From Actinacidiphila alni (GTDB lineage: Bacteria; Actinomycetota; Actinomycetes; Streptomycetales; Streptomycetaceae), in the NCBI RefSeq assembly GCF_900112845.1, contig NZ_FONG01000016.1, positions 124,001 to 188,000 of the forward strand: a DNA stretch of 64,000 bases, written 5' to 3'. Made by a program: the position numbers and the translations under genes. Positions 36,801 to 44,100 of this stretch are shown piece after piece; the first letter of the stretch is position 1, and the number at the start of each line of letters is the position of its first letter. The notes beneath the pieces were generated by a model that was not told where the DNA came from, did not search any database, and worked only from the letters and a program-made list of their open reading frames with translations.

Positions 36801-38084
36801 GTGTGGCTGCCGTCCGGCGGTTCGCTGGTGATCGACAAGACCGAGGCGATGGTCGTGGTCGACGTCAACACCGGCAAGTTCACCGGGCAGGGCGGCAACC
36901 TCGAGGAGACCGTCACCCGCAACAACCTGGAGGCGGCCGAGGAGATCGTCCGCCAGCTGCGGCTGCGGGACCTCGGCGGCATCGTCGTCATCGACTTCAT
37001 CGACATGGTGCTGGAGTCCAACCGCGACCTGGTGATGCGGCGGCTGCTGGAGTGCCTGGGCCGGGACCGGACCAAGCACCAGGTGGCCGAGGTCACCTCG
37101 CTCGGCCTGGTGCAGATGACCCGCAAGCGGGTCGGCCAGGGTCTGCTGGAGTCCTTCTCCGAGACCTGCGTGCACTGCAACGGGCGCGGCGTCATCGTCC
37201 ACATGGACCAGGCGACCACCAGTGGCGGCGGTGGCGGCAAGCGCAAGCGGCGCGGCAAGTCCGGCAACGGCGGCGGCGCGGGCGACAGCCACGAGCACGA
37301 GCACGTGCTGGAGTCGGACGACACCGAGACCGACACCGGTTCCGTCGACCCTGTCGACGAGCTGCCCGAGCTGGAGCCGATCGAGGTCGGCGAGGCCGAC
37401 CTGGTGCCGGCCGTCGGCGACCCCGAGGAGGAGTGGTTCGGCACGGCGGCGGAGGCCGAGGCCGCAGCCTCGGGCGGCCGTCGTTCCCGGCGGCGCGGCG
37501 CCCGCAAGGCGACCGCTCCCGCGGGCGCGCCGCCCGCCGCGGACCACGAGCCGGAGCCGGCCGTCGTGGTCGTCCCGGTCAGCGAGCCCGTCGCGGAGGC
37601 GGAGGCGGCCGCCGAGACCGTGGCCGCCGAGACGGCCGCCGCGCCCGAGTCCGCGGCGCCCGTACGCACCCGGCGGCGCGCGACCCGCAAGGTGACCGCT
37701 CCCGCGGGTTCCCCGGCGACGACCGAGGAGGCCGCCGTGGTGGTGGTGTCGGCCGAGCAGCCGGCCGCGCCCGCGATCGCCGAGGCCCCCGAGCCCGAGG
37801 TCTCCACCGAGCCCCCGGCCCGCGCCCGGCGCCGCGCCACCCGCAAGGTGACCGCGCCCGCCGGATCGCCGTCCGGCGCCGAGGAGGCCGCCGTCGTGGT
37901 GGTGGCCGCCCCGGCCGAGACGGAGTCCGCCGACGCGGAGCCCAAGAAGCGGGCGCCGCGCAAGGCCGCCGCGAAGAAGACGGCGACGAAGAAGGCCGCG
38001 GTCAAGAAGACCGCGGCCAAGAAGACGGCCGCGAAGAAGACGACGAAGAAGGCCGCCACGAAGTCCGCGGCCCCCGCGGAGTAG
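33825..38084 (+). CDS. rne: ribonuclease E/G (RNase E family), with long repeat-rich arms
   Basis: Endoribonuclease for mRNA decay and rRNA/tRNA processing. About 1419 residues from ATG 33825, with ATG 33669 and 33816 as alternatives; 33825 has a GGAG at good distance. Residues ~50-335 carry eight RTRRRATRKVAAPA repeats, then an acidic/Arg-rich region. The core starts near 705 with the S1 domain (NVYLGKVQNVLPSMEAAFVD), the catalytic Asp pair at 1013 (VVVDVNT) and 1057 (VIDFID), and the Zn-link CVHC at about 1114. The C terminus has three more RRRATRK repeats and a KKTAAKKT tail. The arms are likely disordered RNA-binding or scaffold regions, placed at both ends as in Streptomyces. Confidence 0.95.
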   Translation: MPDQTDANEPTPATDAAPPRRRRAASRPAGPPAGAGDGAEAAASTSTSEDAPASPRRRATRKTAAPAADTTDGGTPDVASADSSGDDAAPARTRRRATRKVAAPAVSADEGGASADSAAPADSASEEDAPARTRRRATRKATAPAAETAEDGTAVDSAAPADEAAPARTRRRATRAVAAPAPSAEEPTATDSTASDDDAAPARTRRRATRSVAAPAPAAEETAAADAAESADDAAPARTRRRATRKVAAPAASTDEAAADTADSASTADDAAPARTRRRATRKVAAPAVSADEAPDTTATPGAEGTDTADSTDAAAPARTRRRATREVAAPETPAAGAGADTTASNGGGAGTRRGRKRAAGAPVATFSAGDGSRRLKPGSLAPREETAAATEEAEGADAAEERFEYTGKALRDGDGWGVEVDDAYEIRGYGSTLKEANAQAVTALAEAFGIPAEAITLEVRTEEPTGRGRRRATRPAVAVFQPPVFQAPTAEPEPAVEVAEADADDEAEAGPEERESGPRRRRRRRGGAAPTAEPVVADDKDEPAAEDEAGTESDADAESEHDGDERPSRRRRRGGRRRRRGESGEHEDTASGDDEDEAQDGQDGDDEDESADEASHDDEHTSGSSSSRRRRRRRRRGSDAGGDDSASGDDPERTVVKVREPRPKLEGGTGADEVQSIKGSTRLEAKKQRRREGREQGRRRVPIITEAEFLARREAVERVMVVRQNGERTQIGVLEDNVLVEHYVNKEQATSYVGNVYLGKVQNVLPSMEAAFVDIGKGRNAVLYAGEVNFEALGMGNGPRRIESALKSGQPVLVQVTKDPIGHKGARLTSQVSLPGRYLVYVPEGSMTGISRKLPDTERARLKTILKKIVPEDAGVIVRTAAEGASEDELRRDVERLQAQWEDIQKKAKSGNAPTLLYGEPDMTVRVVRDIFNEDFSKVIVSGDEAWSTIHEYVTHVAPDLADRLSRWTSEIDVFATYRIDEQLLKALDRKVWLPSGGSLVIDKTEAMVVVDVNTGKFTGQGGNLEETVTRNNLEAAEEIVRQLRLRDLGGIVVIDFIDMVLESNRDLVMRRLLECLGRDRTKHQVAEVTSLGLVQMTRKRVGQGLLESFSETCVHCNGRGVIVHMDQATTSGGGGGKRKRRGKSGNGGGAGDSHEHEHVLESDDTETDTGSVDPVDELPELEPIEVGEADLVPAVGDPEEEWFGTAAEAEAAASGGRRSRRRGARKATAPAGAPPAADHEPEPAVVVVPVSEPVAEAEAAAETVAAETAAAPESAAPVRTRRRATRKVTAPAGSPATTEEAAVVVVSAEQPAAPAIAEAPEPEVSTEPPARARRRATRKVTAPAGSPSGAEEAAVVVVAAPAETESADAEPKKRAPRKAAAKKTATKKAAVKKTAAKKTAAKKTTKKAATKSAAPAE
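33985..34827 (+). repeat. RTRRRATRK repeats in the RNase E N-terminal arm
   Basis: Eight copies of a unit ending in (P)RTRRRATR(K/A/S/E)xAAPA, spaced by 27-45 variable acidic residues. Related units recur at about 37490-37870. Unit spacing is irregular, so protein-level duplication is older than the DNA repeats above. Confidence 0.85.
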
Positions 38085-38092
38085 CCGGTCGC

Positions 38093-38125
38093 GTCCTCCC
38101 CGGGCGGATTTGACCCGGGGAGGAC
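38093..38125 (+). terminator. hairpin after rne
   Basis: Perfect 12-bp stem (38093-38104 with 38114-38125) and a 9-base loop, directly after the rne stop. Its right arm overlaps the -35 of the rplU promoter (TTGACC, 38110-38115). Confidence 0.8.
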
Positions 38126-38139
38126 GGCCTCCGTACTCT
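38110..38139 (+). promoter_or_regulatory. rplU-rpmA promoter
   Basis: TTGACC (38110-38115), 18-base spacer, TACTCT (38134-38139). A good vegetative promoter; the leader would be about 120 bases to the rplU GTG. The hairpin arm that terminates rne overlaps it. Confidence 0.65.
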
Positions 38140-38264
38140 TGACCTTCGGCGTTTGTGCGCCCACTTCTGAGCAATTTCCTCCCGGCCCGCCGGGAGAGGC
38201 CGCCGCTTCGTGCGGGCCGGCTGGCATCAGGGGTTCCGACTTGAGCAAAGAGAGTGAGATCCGC

Positions 38265-38585
38265 GTGTACGCAATCGTGCGTAGCGGTGGCCGTCAGCAC
38301 AAGGTGGCTGTCGGCGACATCGTCGAGGTTGACAAGATTCCCACGGGCAAGGTGGGCGACGCGGTCGAGCTCTCGACGCTGCTCGTCGTCGACGGGGACG
38401 CCGTCACCAGTGACCCGTGGGTGCTGGCCGGTGTGAAGGTCGCGGCCGAGATCGTGGACCACCACAAGGGCCAGAAGATCGACATCCTGCGCTACAAGAA
38501 CAAGACCGGCTACCGCCGTCGCCAGGGTCACCGCCAGCAGTACACGGCGCTGAAGATCACCGGCATCCCCACGGCTGCGAAGTAA
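38265..38585 (+). CDS. rplU: 50S ribosomal protein L21
   Basis: 106 residues beginning MYAIVRSGGRQHKVAVGD, the normal length, so I start at GTG 38265. The frame is open upstream, with a TTG at 38241, but that leads to non-conserved residues. L21 binds 23S rRNA in the large subunit; the C-terminal KNKTGYRRRQGHRQQYT is the conserved signature. Confidence 0.97.
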   Translation: MYAIVRSGGRQHKVAVGDIVEVDKIPTGKVGDAVELSTLLVVDGDAVTSDPWVLAGVKVAAEIVDHHKGQKIDILRYKNKTGYRRRQGHRQQYTALKITGIPTAAK

Positions 38586-38599
38586 GGGACTGAGGAGAG

Positions 38600-38854
38600 A
38601 TGGCACACAAGAAGGGCGCATCGTCCACTCGGAACGGTCGCGACTCCAACGCTCAGCGGCTCGGCGTCAAGCGCTTCGGCGGCCAGGTCGTCAACGCCGG
38701 TGAGATCATCGTCCGCCAGCGCGGCACGCACTTCCACCCCGGCTCCGGCGTCGGCATCGGCAAGGACGACACGCTGTTCGCGCTGTCCGCCGGTGCGGTC
38801 GAGTTCGGCACCAAGCGCGGGCGTCGCGTCGTGAACATCGTTCCGGCCGCCTGA
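38600..38854 (+). CDS. rpmA: 50S ribosomal protein L27
   Basis: 84 residues beginning MAHKKGASSTRNGRDSNAQ, the conserved start that reaches the peptidyl-transferase centre. Ribosome site GAGGAGAG precedes ATG 38600, only 14 bases after rplU. No N-terminal extension of the type cleaved in Firmicutes is present. Confidence 0.97.
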   Translation: MAHKKGASSTRNGRDSNAQRLGVKRFGGQVVNAGEIIVRQRGTHFHPGSGVGIGKDDTLFALSAGAVEFGTKRGRRVVNIVPAA

Positions 38855-38886
38855 TCCAGGCACCGTAGAACGGCACAGCTTCACCT

Positions 38887-38935
38887 CCGAGGGCGGACCT
38901 CGCTTCCTGGTCACGGGAAGCGAGGCCGCCCTCGG
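38887..38935 (+). terminator. hairpin after rpmA
   Basis: 20-bp stem with one bulged base (38887-38907 with 38916-38935). Long and stable. Confidence 0.85.
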
Positions 38936-39009
38936 CGTGTTACAACGCGGGAAGCATCGCTCATACCCGTATGCACCCGTACCGACCCGTACGTATCTGG
39001 AGGAATGCC

Positions 39010-40452
39010 ATGACCACCTTCGTGGACCGCGTCGAGCTGCATGTCGCCGCGGGTAACGGAGGCCACGGCTGCGCCTCCGTGCACCGGGAGAAGTTCAAGC
39101 CGCTGGGCGGCCCCGACGGGGGCAACGGGGGCCGCGGCGGCGATGTGATCCTGGTCGTCGACCAGGACGTCACGACGCTGCTCGACTACCACCACAGCCC
39201 GCACCGCAAGGCGACCAACGGCAAGCCGGGCGAGGGCGGCAACCGGTCCGGCAAGGACGGTACGGATCTGGTGCTGCCGGTGCCGGACGGCACGGTGGTG
39301 CAGGACAAGGACGGCAACGTACTGGCCGACCTCGTCGGCCAGGGCACCAGCTTCATCGCGGGCCAGGGCGGTCGGGGGGGCCTGGGCAACGCGGCACTGG
39401 CGTCGGCCCGCCGCAAGGCGCCCGGCTTCGCGCTGCTCGGCGAGCCCGGGATCGCCCGGGACATCGTGCTGGAGCTGAAGACGGTCGCCGATGTGGCGCT
39501 GGTCGGCTACCCGAGCGCGGGCAAGTCCTCGCTGATCTCGGTGCTTTCGGCGGCGAAGCCGAAGATCGCCGACTATCCGTTCACCACGCTGGTGCCCAAC
39601 CTCGGCGTGGTGACGGCCGGTTCGACCGTCTACACGATCGCGGACGTGCCCGGGCTGATCCCCGGCGCCAGCCAGGGCAAGGGCCTCGGCCTGGAGTTCC
39701 TGCGGCACGTCGAGCGGTGCTCGGTGCTGGTGCACGTGCTGGACACCGCGACGCTGGAGTCCGACCGCGACCCGGCGAGCGACCTCGACGTCATCGAGGC
39801 GGAGCTGCGCGCGTACGGCAACGGCCTGGAGGACCGGCCGCGGCTGGTCGTGCTCAACAAGGTGGACGTGCCCGACGGGCGTGACCTCGCCGAGATGATC
39901 AGGCCGGAGCTTGAGGGTCGCGGCTACCAGGTCTTCGAGGTGTCCGCCGTCTCCCACGAGGGGCTGCGCGAGCTGTCGTTCGCGCTGGCGAAGATCGTCG
40001 CCGAGACGCGGGCGGCCAAGCCCGTCGAGGAGTCCACCCGGGTCGTCATCCGCCCGCAGGCCGTCGACGACGCCGGTTTCACCGTCGCCCGCGACGGCGA
40101 GAGCCTCTACCGCGTTCACGGTGAGAAGCCCGAGCGCTGGGTCCGCCAGACCGACTTCTCCAACGACGAGGCCGTCGGCTACCTCGCCGACCGCCTCAAC
40201 CGCCTCGGCGTCGAGGAGGCCCTGACGAAGGCCGGCGCCAAGCCCGGCGACGCCGTCGCCATCGGCCCCGACGACGACGCGGTCGTCTTCGACTGGGAGC
40301 CCACCATGGCCGCCGGCGCCGAGATGCTCGGCCGCCGCGGCGAGGACCACCGCTTCGAGGCCCCCCGCCCGGCCGTCACCCGCCGCCGCGACAAGCAGGC
40401 CGAACGCGACGAGGCCGAGCAGGAGTTCCGGGGCTTCGACCCCTTCAGCTAG
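39010..40452 (+). CDS. obg: GTPase Obg (CgtA)
   Basis: Ribosome-associated GTPase that also affects sporulation in Streptomyces; 480 residues. N-terminal glycine-rich OBG fold about 1-157 (GGxGGxGG motif), GTPase P-loop GYPSAGKS at 166-173, DVPGLIPGAS switch, NKVD, and SAVSHEG. A C-terminal OCT domain (about 343-425) and an acidic/basic tail follow. ATG 39010 has GGAGG at 38999-39003. It follows rplU-rpmA in the usual order. Confidence 0.97.
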   Translation: MTTFVDRVELHVAAGNGGHGCASVHREKFKPLGGPDGGNGGRGGDVILVVDQDVTTLLDYHHSPHRKATNGKPGEGGNRSGKDGTDLVLPVPDGTVVQDKDGNVLADLVGQGTSFIAGQGGRGGLGNAALASARRKAPGFALLGEPGIARDIVLELKTVADVALVGYPSAGKSSLISVLSAAKPKIADYPFTTLVPNLGVVTAGSTVYTIADVPGLIPGASQGKGLGLEFLRHVERCSVLVHVLDTATLESDRDPASDLDVIEAELRAYGNGLEDRPRLVVLNKVDVPDGRDLAEMIRPELEGRGYQVFEVSAVSHEGLRELSFALAKIVAETRAAKPVEESTRVVIRPQAVDDAGFTVARDGESLYRVHGEKPERWVRQTDFSNDEAVGYLADRLNRLGVEEALTKAGAKPGDAVAIGPDDDAVVFDWEPTMAAGAEMLGRRGEDHRFEAPRPAVTRRRDKQAERDEAEQEFRGFDPFS

Positions 40453-40458
40453 AACCGG

Positions 40459-40923
40459 CTAGCGCGAGGCGCGCAGGGGCGGTGCGGGCTGCGGCTCGGC
40501 CGCCCCTGCCTCCGCTGGTGCCGTGTCGGTGCCCGCTGTCGGGACCAGGATGCGGCGGGAGAGCAGGTACGTGAAGGGGATGGCGGCGGCTGCGGCCGCC
40601 AGGGGGGCGATCTTGTCGTTCATGCCCGCCCATTCGACCAGGGCGTAGACGCCGACGCTGGTCACCACGTAATTGGTGAGGTTGGTCAGCGGGAAGAGCA
40701 GGAATTTCCGCCAGGTCGGCCGGGTCCGGTACGTGAAGTACGTGTTCAGGAAGAACGAGCCGATCATGCTGAGCACAAAAGCCAGCGTGTACGCCGCGAA
40801 GTACGGCATCCACGGATGCAGCGCCAGATAGAAACCGTAGAAAGTCGCCGTGTTCACCCCGCCCACCAGGGCGAACCGAACGATCTGCAGCAATTGCGGG
40901 GAACGGGCGCCTGCCAGGGTCAA
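40459..40923 (-). CDS. GtrA family membrane protein (polyprenyl-sugar flippase-like)
   Basis: 154 residues and four helices (LLQIVRFALVGGVNTATFYG, YFAAYTLAFVLSMIGSFFLN and two more) with the characteristic FFLNTYFTYR. GtrA proteins flip polyprenyl-phosphate sugars. TTG start at 40923 overlaps the stop of the GT2 gene (TTGA), a classic coupled pair. The last 25 residues are Pro/Ala-rich. It lies 7 bases from the convergent obg stop. Confidence 0.88.
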   Translation of the reverse strand: MTLAGARSPQLLQIVRFALVGGVNTATFYGFYLALHPWMPYFAAYTLAFVLSMIGSFFLNTYFTYRTRPTWRKFLLFPLTNLTNYVVTSVGVYALVEWAGMNDKIAPLAAAAAAIPFTYLLSRRILVPTAGTDTAPAEAGAAEPQPAPPLRASR

Positions 40924-41915
40924 CGGATCTCCATCCGGGGCAGCGTCGCGCTCGTCGCACCCGTGCCGCTCTGCTCACTCACCCCGAAGGCCCGCGGCGC
41001 GTTCGTCTCCTTGACCAGGAAGTGCGGCCGCCGCTTCGTCTCGTAATAGATACGCCCGATGTACTCGCCGATCAAGCCGAGCATGAGCATCTGGATGCCG
41101 CCGAGCCCGACGATCGCCACGAGCAGCGTGACGTAACCGGGCGCGTCGGGCCCCTGGATCATCGCCATGACCGTCACCGTCACCGCGTACGCCGCGGCGA
41201 CCGCGCTGAGCGCGAGCCCAGCGTAGATCGCCACCCGCAGCGGCCGGTTGTTGAACGAGATCAGCCCGTCCATGCCGTAGTTGACCAGCGCCCCGAAGCG
41301 CCACTTCGTCTCGCCCGCCTCGCGCGCCGCGTTGCGGTAGTCGAAGGTCACGGTGTCGAAGCCGATCCAGGAGAACAGCCCCTTGGAGAACCGGTTGTAC
41401 TCCGGCATCTCCAGCAGCGCGTCCACCGCCCGCCGCGACAGCAGCCGGAAGTCGCCGACGCCGTCGGTCAGTTCGACGTCCACCCACTTGTTGATCATCC
41501 GGTAGTACATCCGGCTGACCGCCGACCGCACCTTCTTGTCGCCCTCGCGGGTGCGCCGCGCGATCACCTGGTCGTGCCCGGCCCGGTGCAGCTCGATCAT
41601 CCGGCCGATCAGCTCCGGCGGGTGCTGGAGGTCGGCGTCCATCACGACCACCGCGTCGCCCGTGGTCTCCCGGAGCCCGGCGAGGATGCCCGCCTCCTTG
41701 CCGAAATTCCGGCTGAAGGACACATAGCGCGTGCTCGCCTCGCGGTTCTCGGCCAGCGCCCGCAGCCGCTCCAGCGTGTTGTCGGAACTGCCGTCGTCCA
41801 CGTAACACAGCTCGTAATCGACGGAGAGCGCCGAGAGGGTCTCCCGGATGCGTACGTCGAAGAGTTCGATCACGGCCTCTTCGTTGTAGCAGGGAACTAC
41901 GATCGACAGTCGCAT
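40920..41915 (-). CDS. polyprenyl-phosphate glycosyltransferase (GT2, DPM1/GtrB-like)
   Basis: 331 residues. GT-A fold with DDGSSDNT at about 38-45 and the DADLQHPPE metal site near 92-100, then two C-terminal helices (ALSAVAAAYAVTVTVM, LLVAIVGLGGIQMLMLGLIG). Such enzymes load glucose or other hexose on polyprenyl phosphate. I chose ATG 41915 (MRLSIVVPCYNE); the frame is open upstream, but the extra residues are Arg-rich non-homologous. It pairs with the GtrA gene at 40459, which would carry the lipid-sugar across the membrane. Confidence 0.92.
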   Translation of the reverse strand: MRLSIVVPCYNEEAVIELFDVRIRETLSALSVDYELCYVDDGSSDNTLERLRALAENREASTRYVSFSRNFGKEAGILAGLRETTGDAVVVMDADLQHPPELIGRMIELHRAGHDQVIARRTREGDKKVRSAVSRMYYRMINKWVDVELTDGVGDFRLLSRRAVDALLEMPEYNRFSKGLFSWIGFDTVTFDYRNAAREAGETKWRFGALVNYGMDGLISFNNRPLRVAIYAGLALSAVAAAYAVTVTVMAMIQGPDAPGYVTLLVAIVGLGGIQMLMLGLIGEYIGRIYYETKRRPHFLVKETNAPRAFGVSEQSGTGATSATLPRMEIR

Positions 41916-42323
41916 GAGATCACTTTCGGCGCCGTACGCGGATGCGGGCGGGTGCGGGCCGGCGGCGCGGAGCCGTACGCGTTCGCGCAGATGTCCGCCA
42001 CGTGGTCCCGCACGTGTCTGCGTCAGCGTAGGACGACCTGTGGCTCTGCTTTGGGCAGCAAAGCGCGGGTTGCCGAGAGTTCGGCGAAGAGCCCGCACCG
42101 CTCAATAAAAAATTCACCCAATGACGGGCAACCGAATTCGCCTAAACACACTGCGCGCCACTTCATGAGGGGGCTTGCGTTCATGCGCTGTTCGTCAAGG
42201 TATACCGCACGCGGCCCCTTGGAGAACGCAAGGCATACTTGAGGTATCGGCCCGCGCCAGACGGACGGACGGGCCGCCGCCCGCAGGTCGAACACCGGAA
42301 CACCCGAACAGGAGCCGCCCGCC
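41916..42323. other. divergent promoter region between GT2 and Stealth genes
   Basis: About 400 bases with no gene. A clearly AT-richer block (42094-42165, including AATAAAAAATTC) is notable in this genome. A 6-bp hairpin GCTTTG/CAAAGC is at 42048-42064 and a palindrome GGTATACC at 42199-42206. Individual -10 and -35 boxes are not convincing. Confidence 0.4.
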
Positions 42324-44093
42324 GTGCGTAATCCCGAGGCACCCCGACTGCTGGGGGTCTACCGACGAGCAGTACCGGAGAGCGCCCGACGGAAGATCGC
42401 CTCCCGCGTCGACTCGGACTTGCGCAAGCAGGTGAAGCTGCGCATCGCGGGTGCGACCGCTGCCGCCGAGCGTGCCAGGGCGGCCCGGGTGGGCAAGCGC
42501 CACCAGGCGATGGTCGACCGCCCCGACCGCACGGTGATCACCGTCAATCGCGAGGCCAAGGTCGCGATCGTCATGTCCGGCGTCACCCCGCTGGCCGCCC
42601 GCCGCGCCAACCTCGACGCGGTGCTGCGCTGCCTGACCGCCGCCGGGCTCGACCACTTCTGCGTCCGCGGCCGGTCGCACACCGCCGCCGCGGTGGCCGT
42701 CCACGAGAGCGACCGCGAGGCGGTGCTCGCCGCGCTGACCGCGCTGTGCGCCGAGGAGCCGGGCTATCTCACCCCGGTCAAGGGCAACAGCGCGGTCCCC
42801 GAGGAGTCGCTGCCGGGCTACGAGCAGACCTCCTGGCGCCGCGTCGCGAGCGCGCCGGTCTTCCGGCTCACCTGGTACCGCACCGACGACAGCGGCGGCC
42901 TGGCACTGGGCACCCGCTACGGCTGCGACATCGAGTTCTGGCACGAGGAGGACGGCGCGCTGGTCGCCCCGCGCCCCGGCAAGTTCGCCGACGCCGTCCC
43001 CGCGGACGCCAAGACCGTGGACGCGCCCGAGGCGTTCTTCACCGACCTGGCACCCCGCGACACCGGCAGCGGCCCGCGCTTCGAGGTCCGTACCCGCGAG
43101 CACTTCGCGATCCACCCCACCGGCGAGATCCGCTTCCCGATCGACGTCGTCTACACCTGGGTGGACGGCGCCGACCCGGCCTGGCTGCGCCGCCGCGCCG
43201 AGTTCTCCGGCGAGGCGTACCACGACGAGGCGGCCAACGCGGCGCGCTACCTCAGCCGCGACGAACTGCGGTACTCCCTGCGGTCGTTGCACATGTACGC
43301 GCCCTGGGTGCGCAACATCTACCTGGTCACCGACGACCAGCAGCCGTCCTGGCTGAACACCGAACTGCCCGGTATCCGGGTGGTCGGCCACCGGGAGATC
43401 TTCCGCACCGCGAGCGCCCTGCCGACCTTCAACTCGCACGCCATCGAGAGCCAACTGCACCACATCGAGGGCCTGTCGGAGCACTTCCTGTACTTCAACG
43501 ACGATGTGCTGCTGGGCAACGAGGTGACGCCGCAGGACTTCTTCCTCGCCAACGGCCTGACCAAGTTCTTCCCGTCACCCGCGCTGGTGCCGCTCGGCGA
43601 GAAGACCGCGGCCGACCCGCCGGTCGCGGCGGCCGGCAAGAACAACCGGCGGCTGATCGAGGAGCGCTACGGCGCGGTGCTGGTGCAGAAGATGAAGCAC
43701 ATGCCGCACGCCCTGCGGCGCAGCGTCCTGGACGAGATCGAGGACGAGTTCGCCGCCGAGTACCGGCACACCGAGTCCAGCCACTTCCGCAGCATGGACG
43801 ACATCTCCATCGCCTCGTCGCTGCACCACTACTACGCCTTCCACACCCGGCGCGCGATCCCGTCGACGGACCTGCCGTACACCTACCTGGACCTGACGCA
43901 CCCGTGGACCGAGACCCGGCTCGGCCGGCTGCTGGCCAACCGCGACAAGACCGTCTTCTGCATCAATGACACCGTCTCCACGGAGAACGACGCGAGCGGG
44001 CAGAAGGACCTGATCACGCCGTTCCTGGAGGCGTACTTCCCGGTGCCGAGCCCCTTCGAGAAGACCGAAGAGGGCCCGGCGGACCGTAAGTGA
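42324..44093 (+). CDS. Stealth family sugar-1-phosphate transferase
   Basis: 589 residues. Stealth conserved region 1 IDVVYTWVDG at about 273, region 2 LRYSLRSLHMYAPWVRNIYLVTDDQ, region 3 SHAIESQLHHIEGLSEHFLYFNDDV, and region 4 HMPHALRRSVL. The ~260 N-terminal residues have an old nucleotidyl/sugar-recognition-like part of unclear fold. Stealth enzymes transfer hexose-1-phosphate from UDP-sugars to build phosphodiester-linked polymers (GlcNAc-1-phosphotransferase, capsule polymerases). GTG 42324 follows AGGAGCC. It converges with a second Stealth gene, 7 bases apart. Confidence 0.9.
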   Translation: MRNPEAPRLLGVYRRAVPESARRKIASRVDSDLRKQVKLRIAGATAAAERARAARVGKRHQAMVDRPDRTVITVNREAKVAIVMSGVTPLAARRANLDAVLRCLTAAGLDHFCVRGRSHTAAAVAVHESDREAVLAALTALCAEEPGYLTPVKGNSAVPEESLPGYEQTSWRRVASAPVFRLTWYRTDDSGGLALGTRYGCDIEFWHEEDGALVAPRPGKFADAVPADAKTVDAPEAFFTDLAPRDTGSGPRFEVRTREHFAIHPTGEIRFPIDVVYTWVDGADPAWLRRRAEFSGEAYHDEAANAARYLSRDELRYSLRSLHMYAPWVRNIYLVTDDQQPSWLNTELPGIRVVGHREIFRTASALPTFNSHAIESQLHHIEGLSEHFLYFNDDVLLGNEVTPQDFFLANGLTKFFPSPALVPLGEKTAADPPVAAAGKNNRRLIEERYGAVLVQKMKHMPHALRRSVLDEIEDEFAAEYRHTESSHFRSMDDISIASSLHHYYAFHTRRAIPSTDLPYTYLDLTHPWTETRLGRLLANRDKTVFCINDTVSTENDASGQKDLITPFLEAYFPVPSPFEKTEEGPADRK

Positions 44094-44100
44094 CCGGCGG

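Noticed and set aside
33549..38621. Very long open frame on the minus strand opposite rne (about 1690 codons)
   Set aside because: It mirrors the Arg/Ala/Glu-rich RNase E gene; long antisense frames are routine in GC-rich DNA, and it has no recognisable domain.
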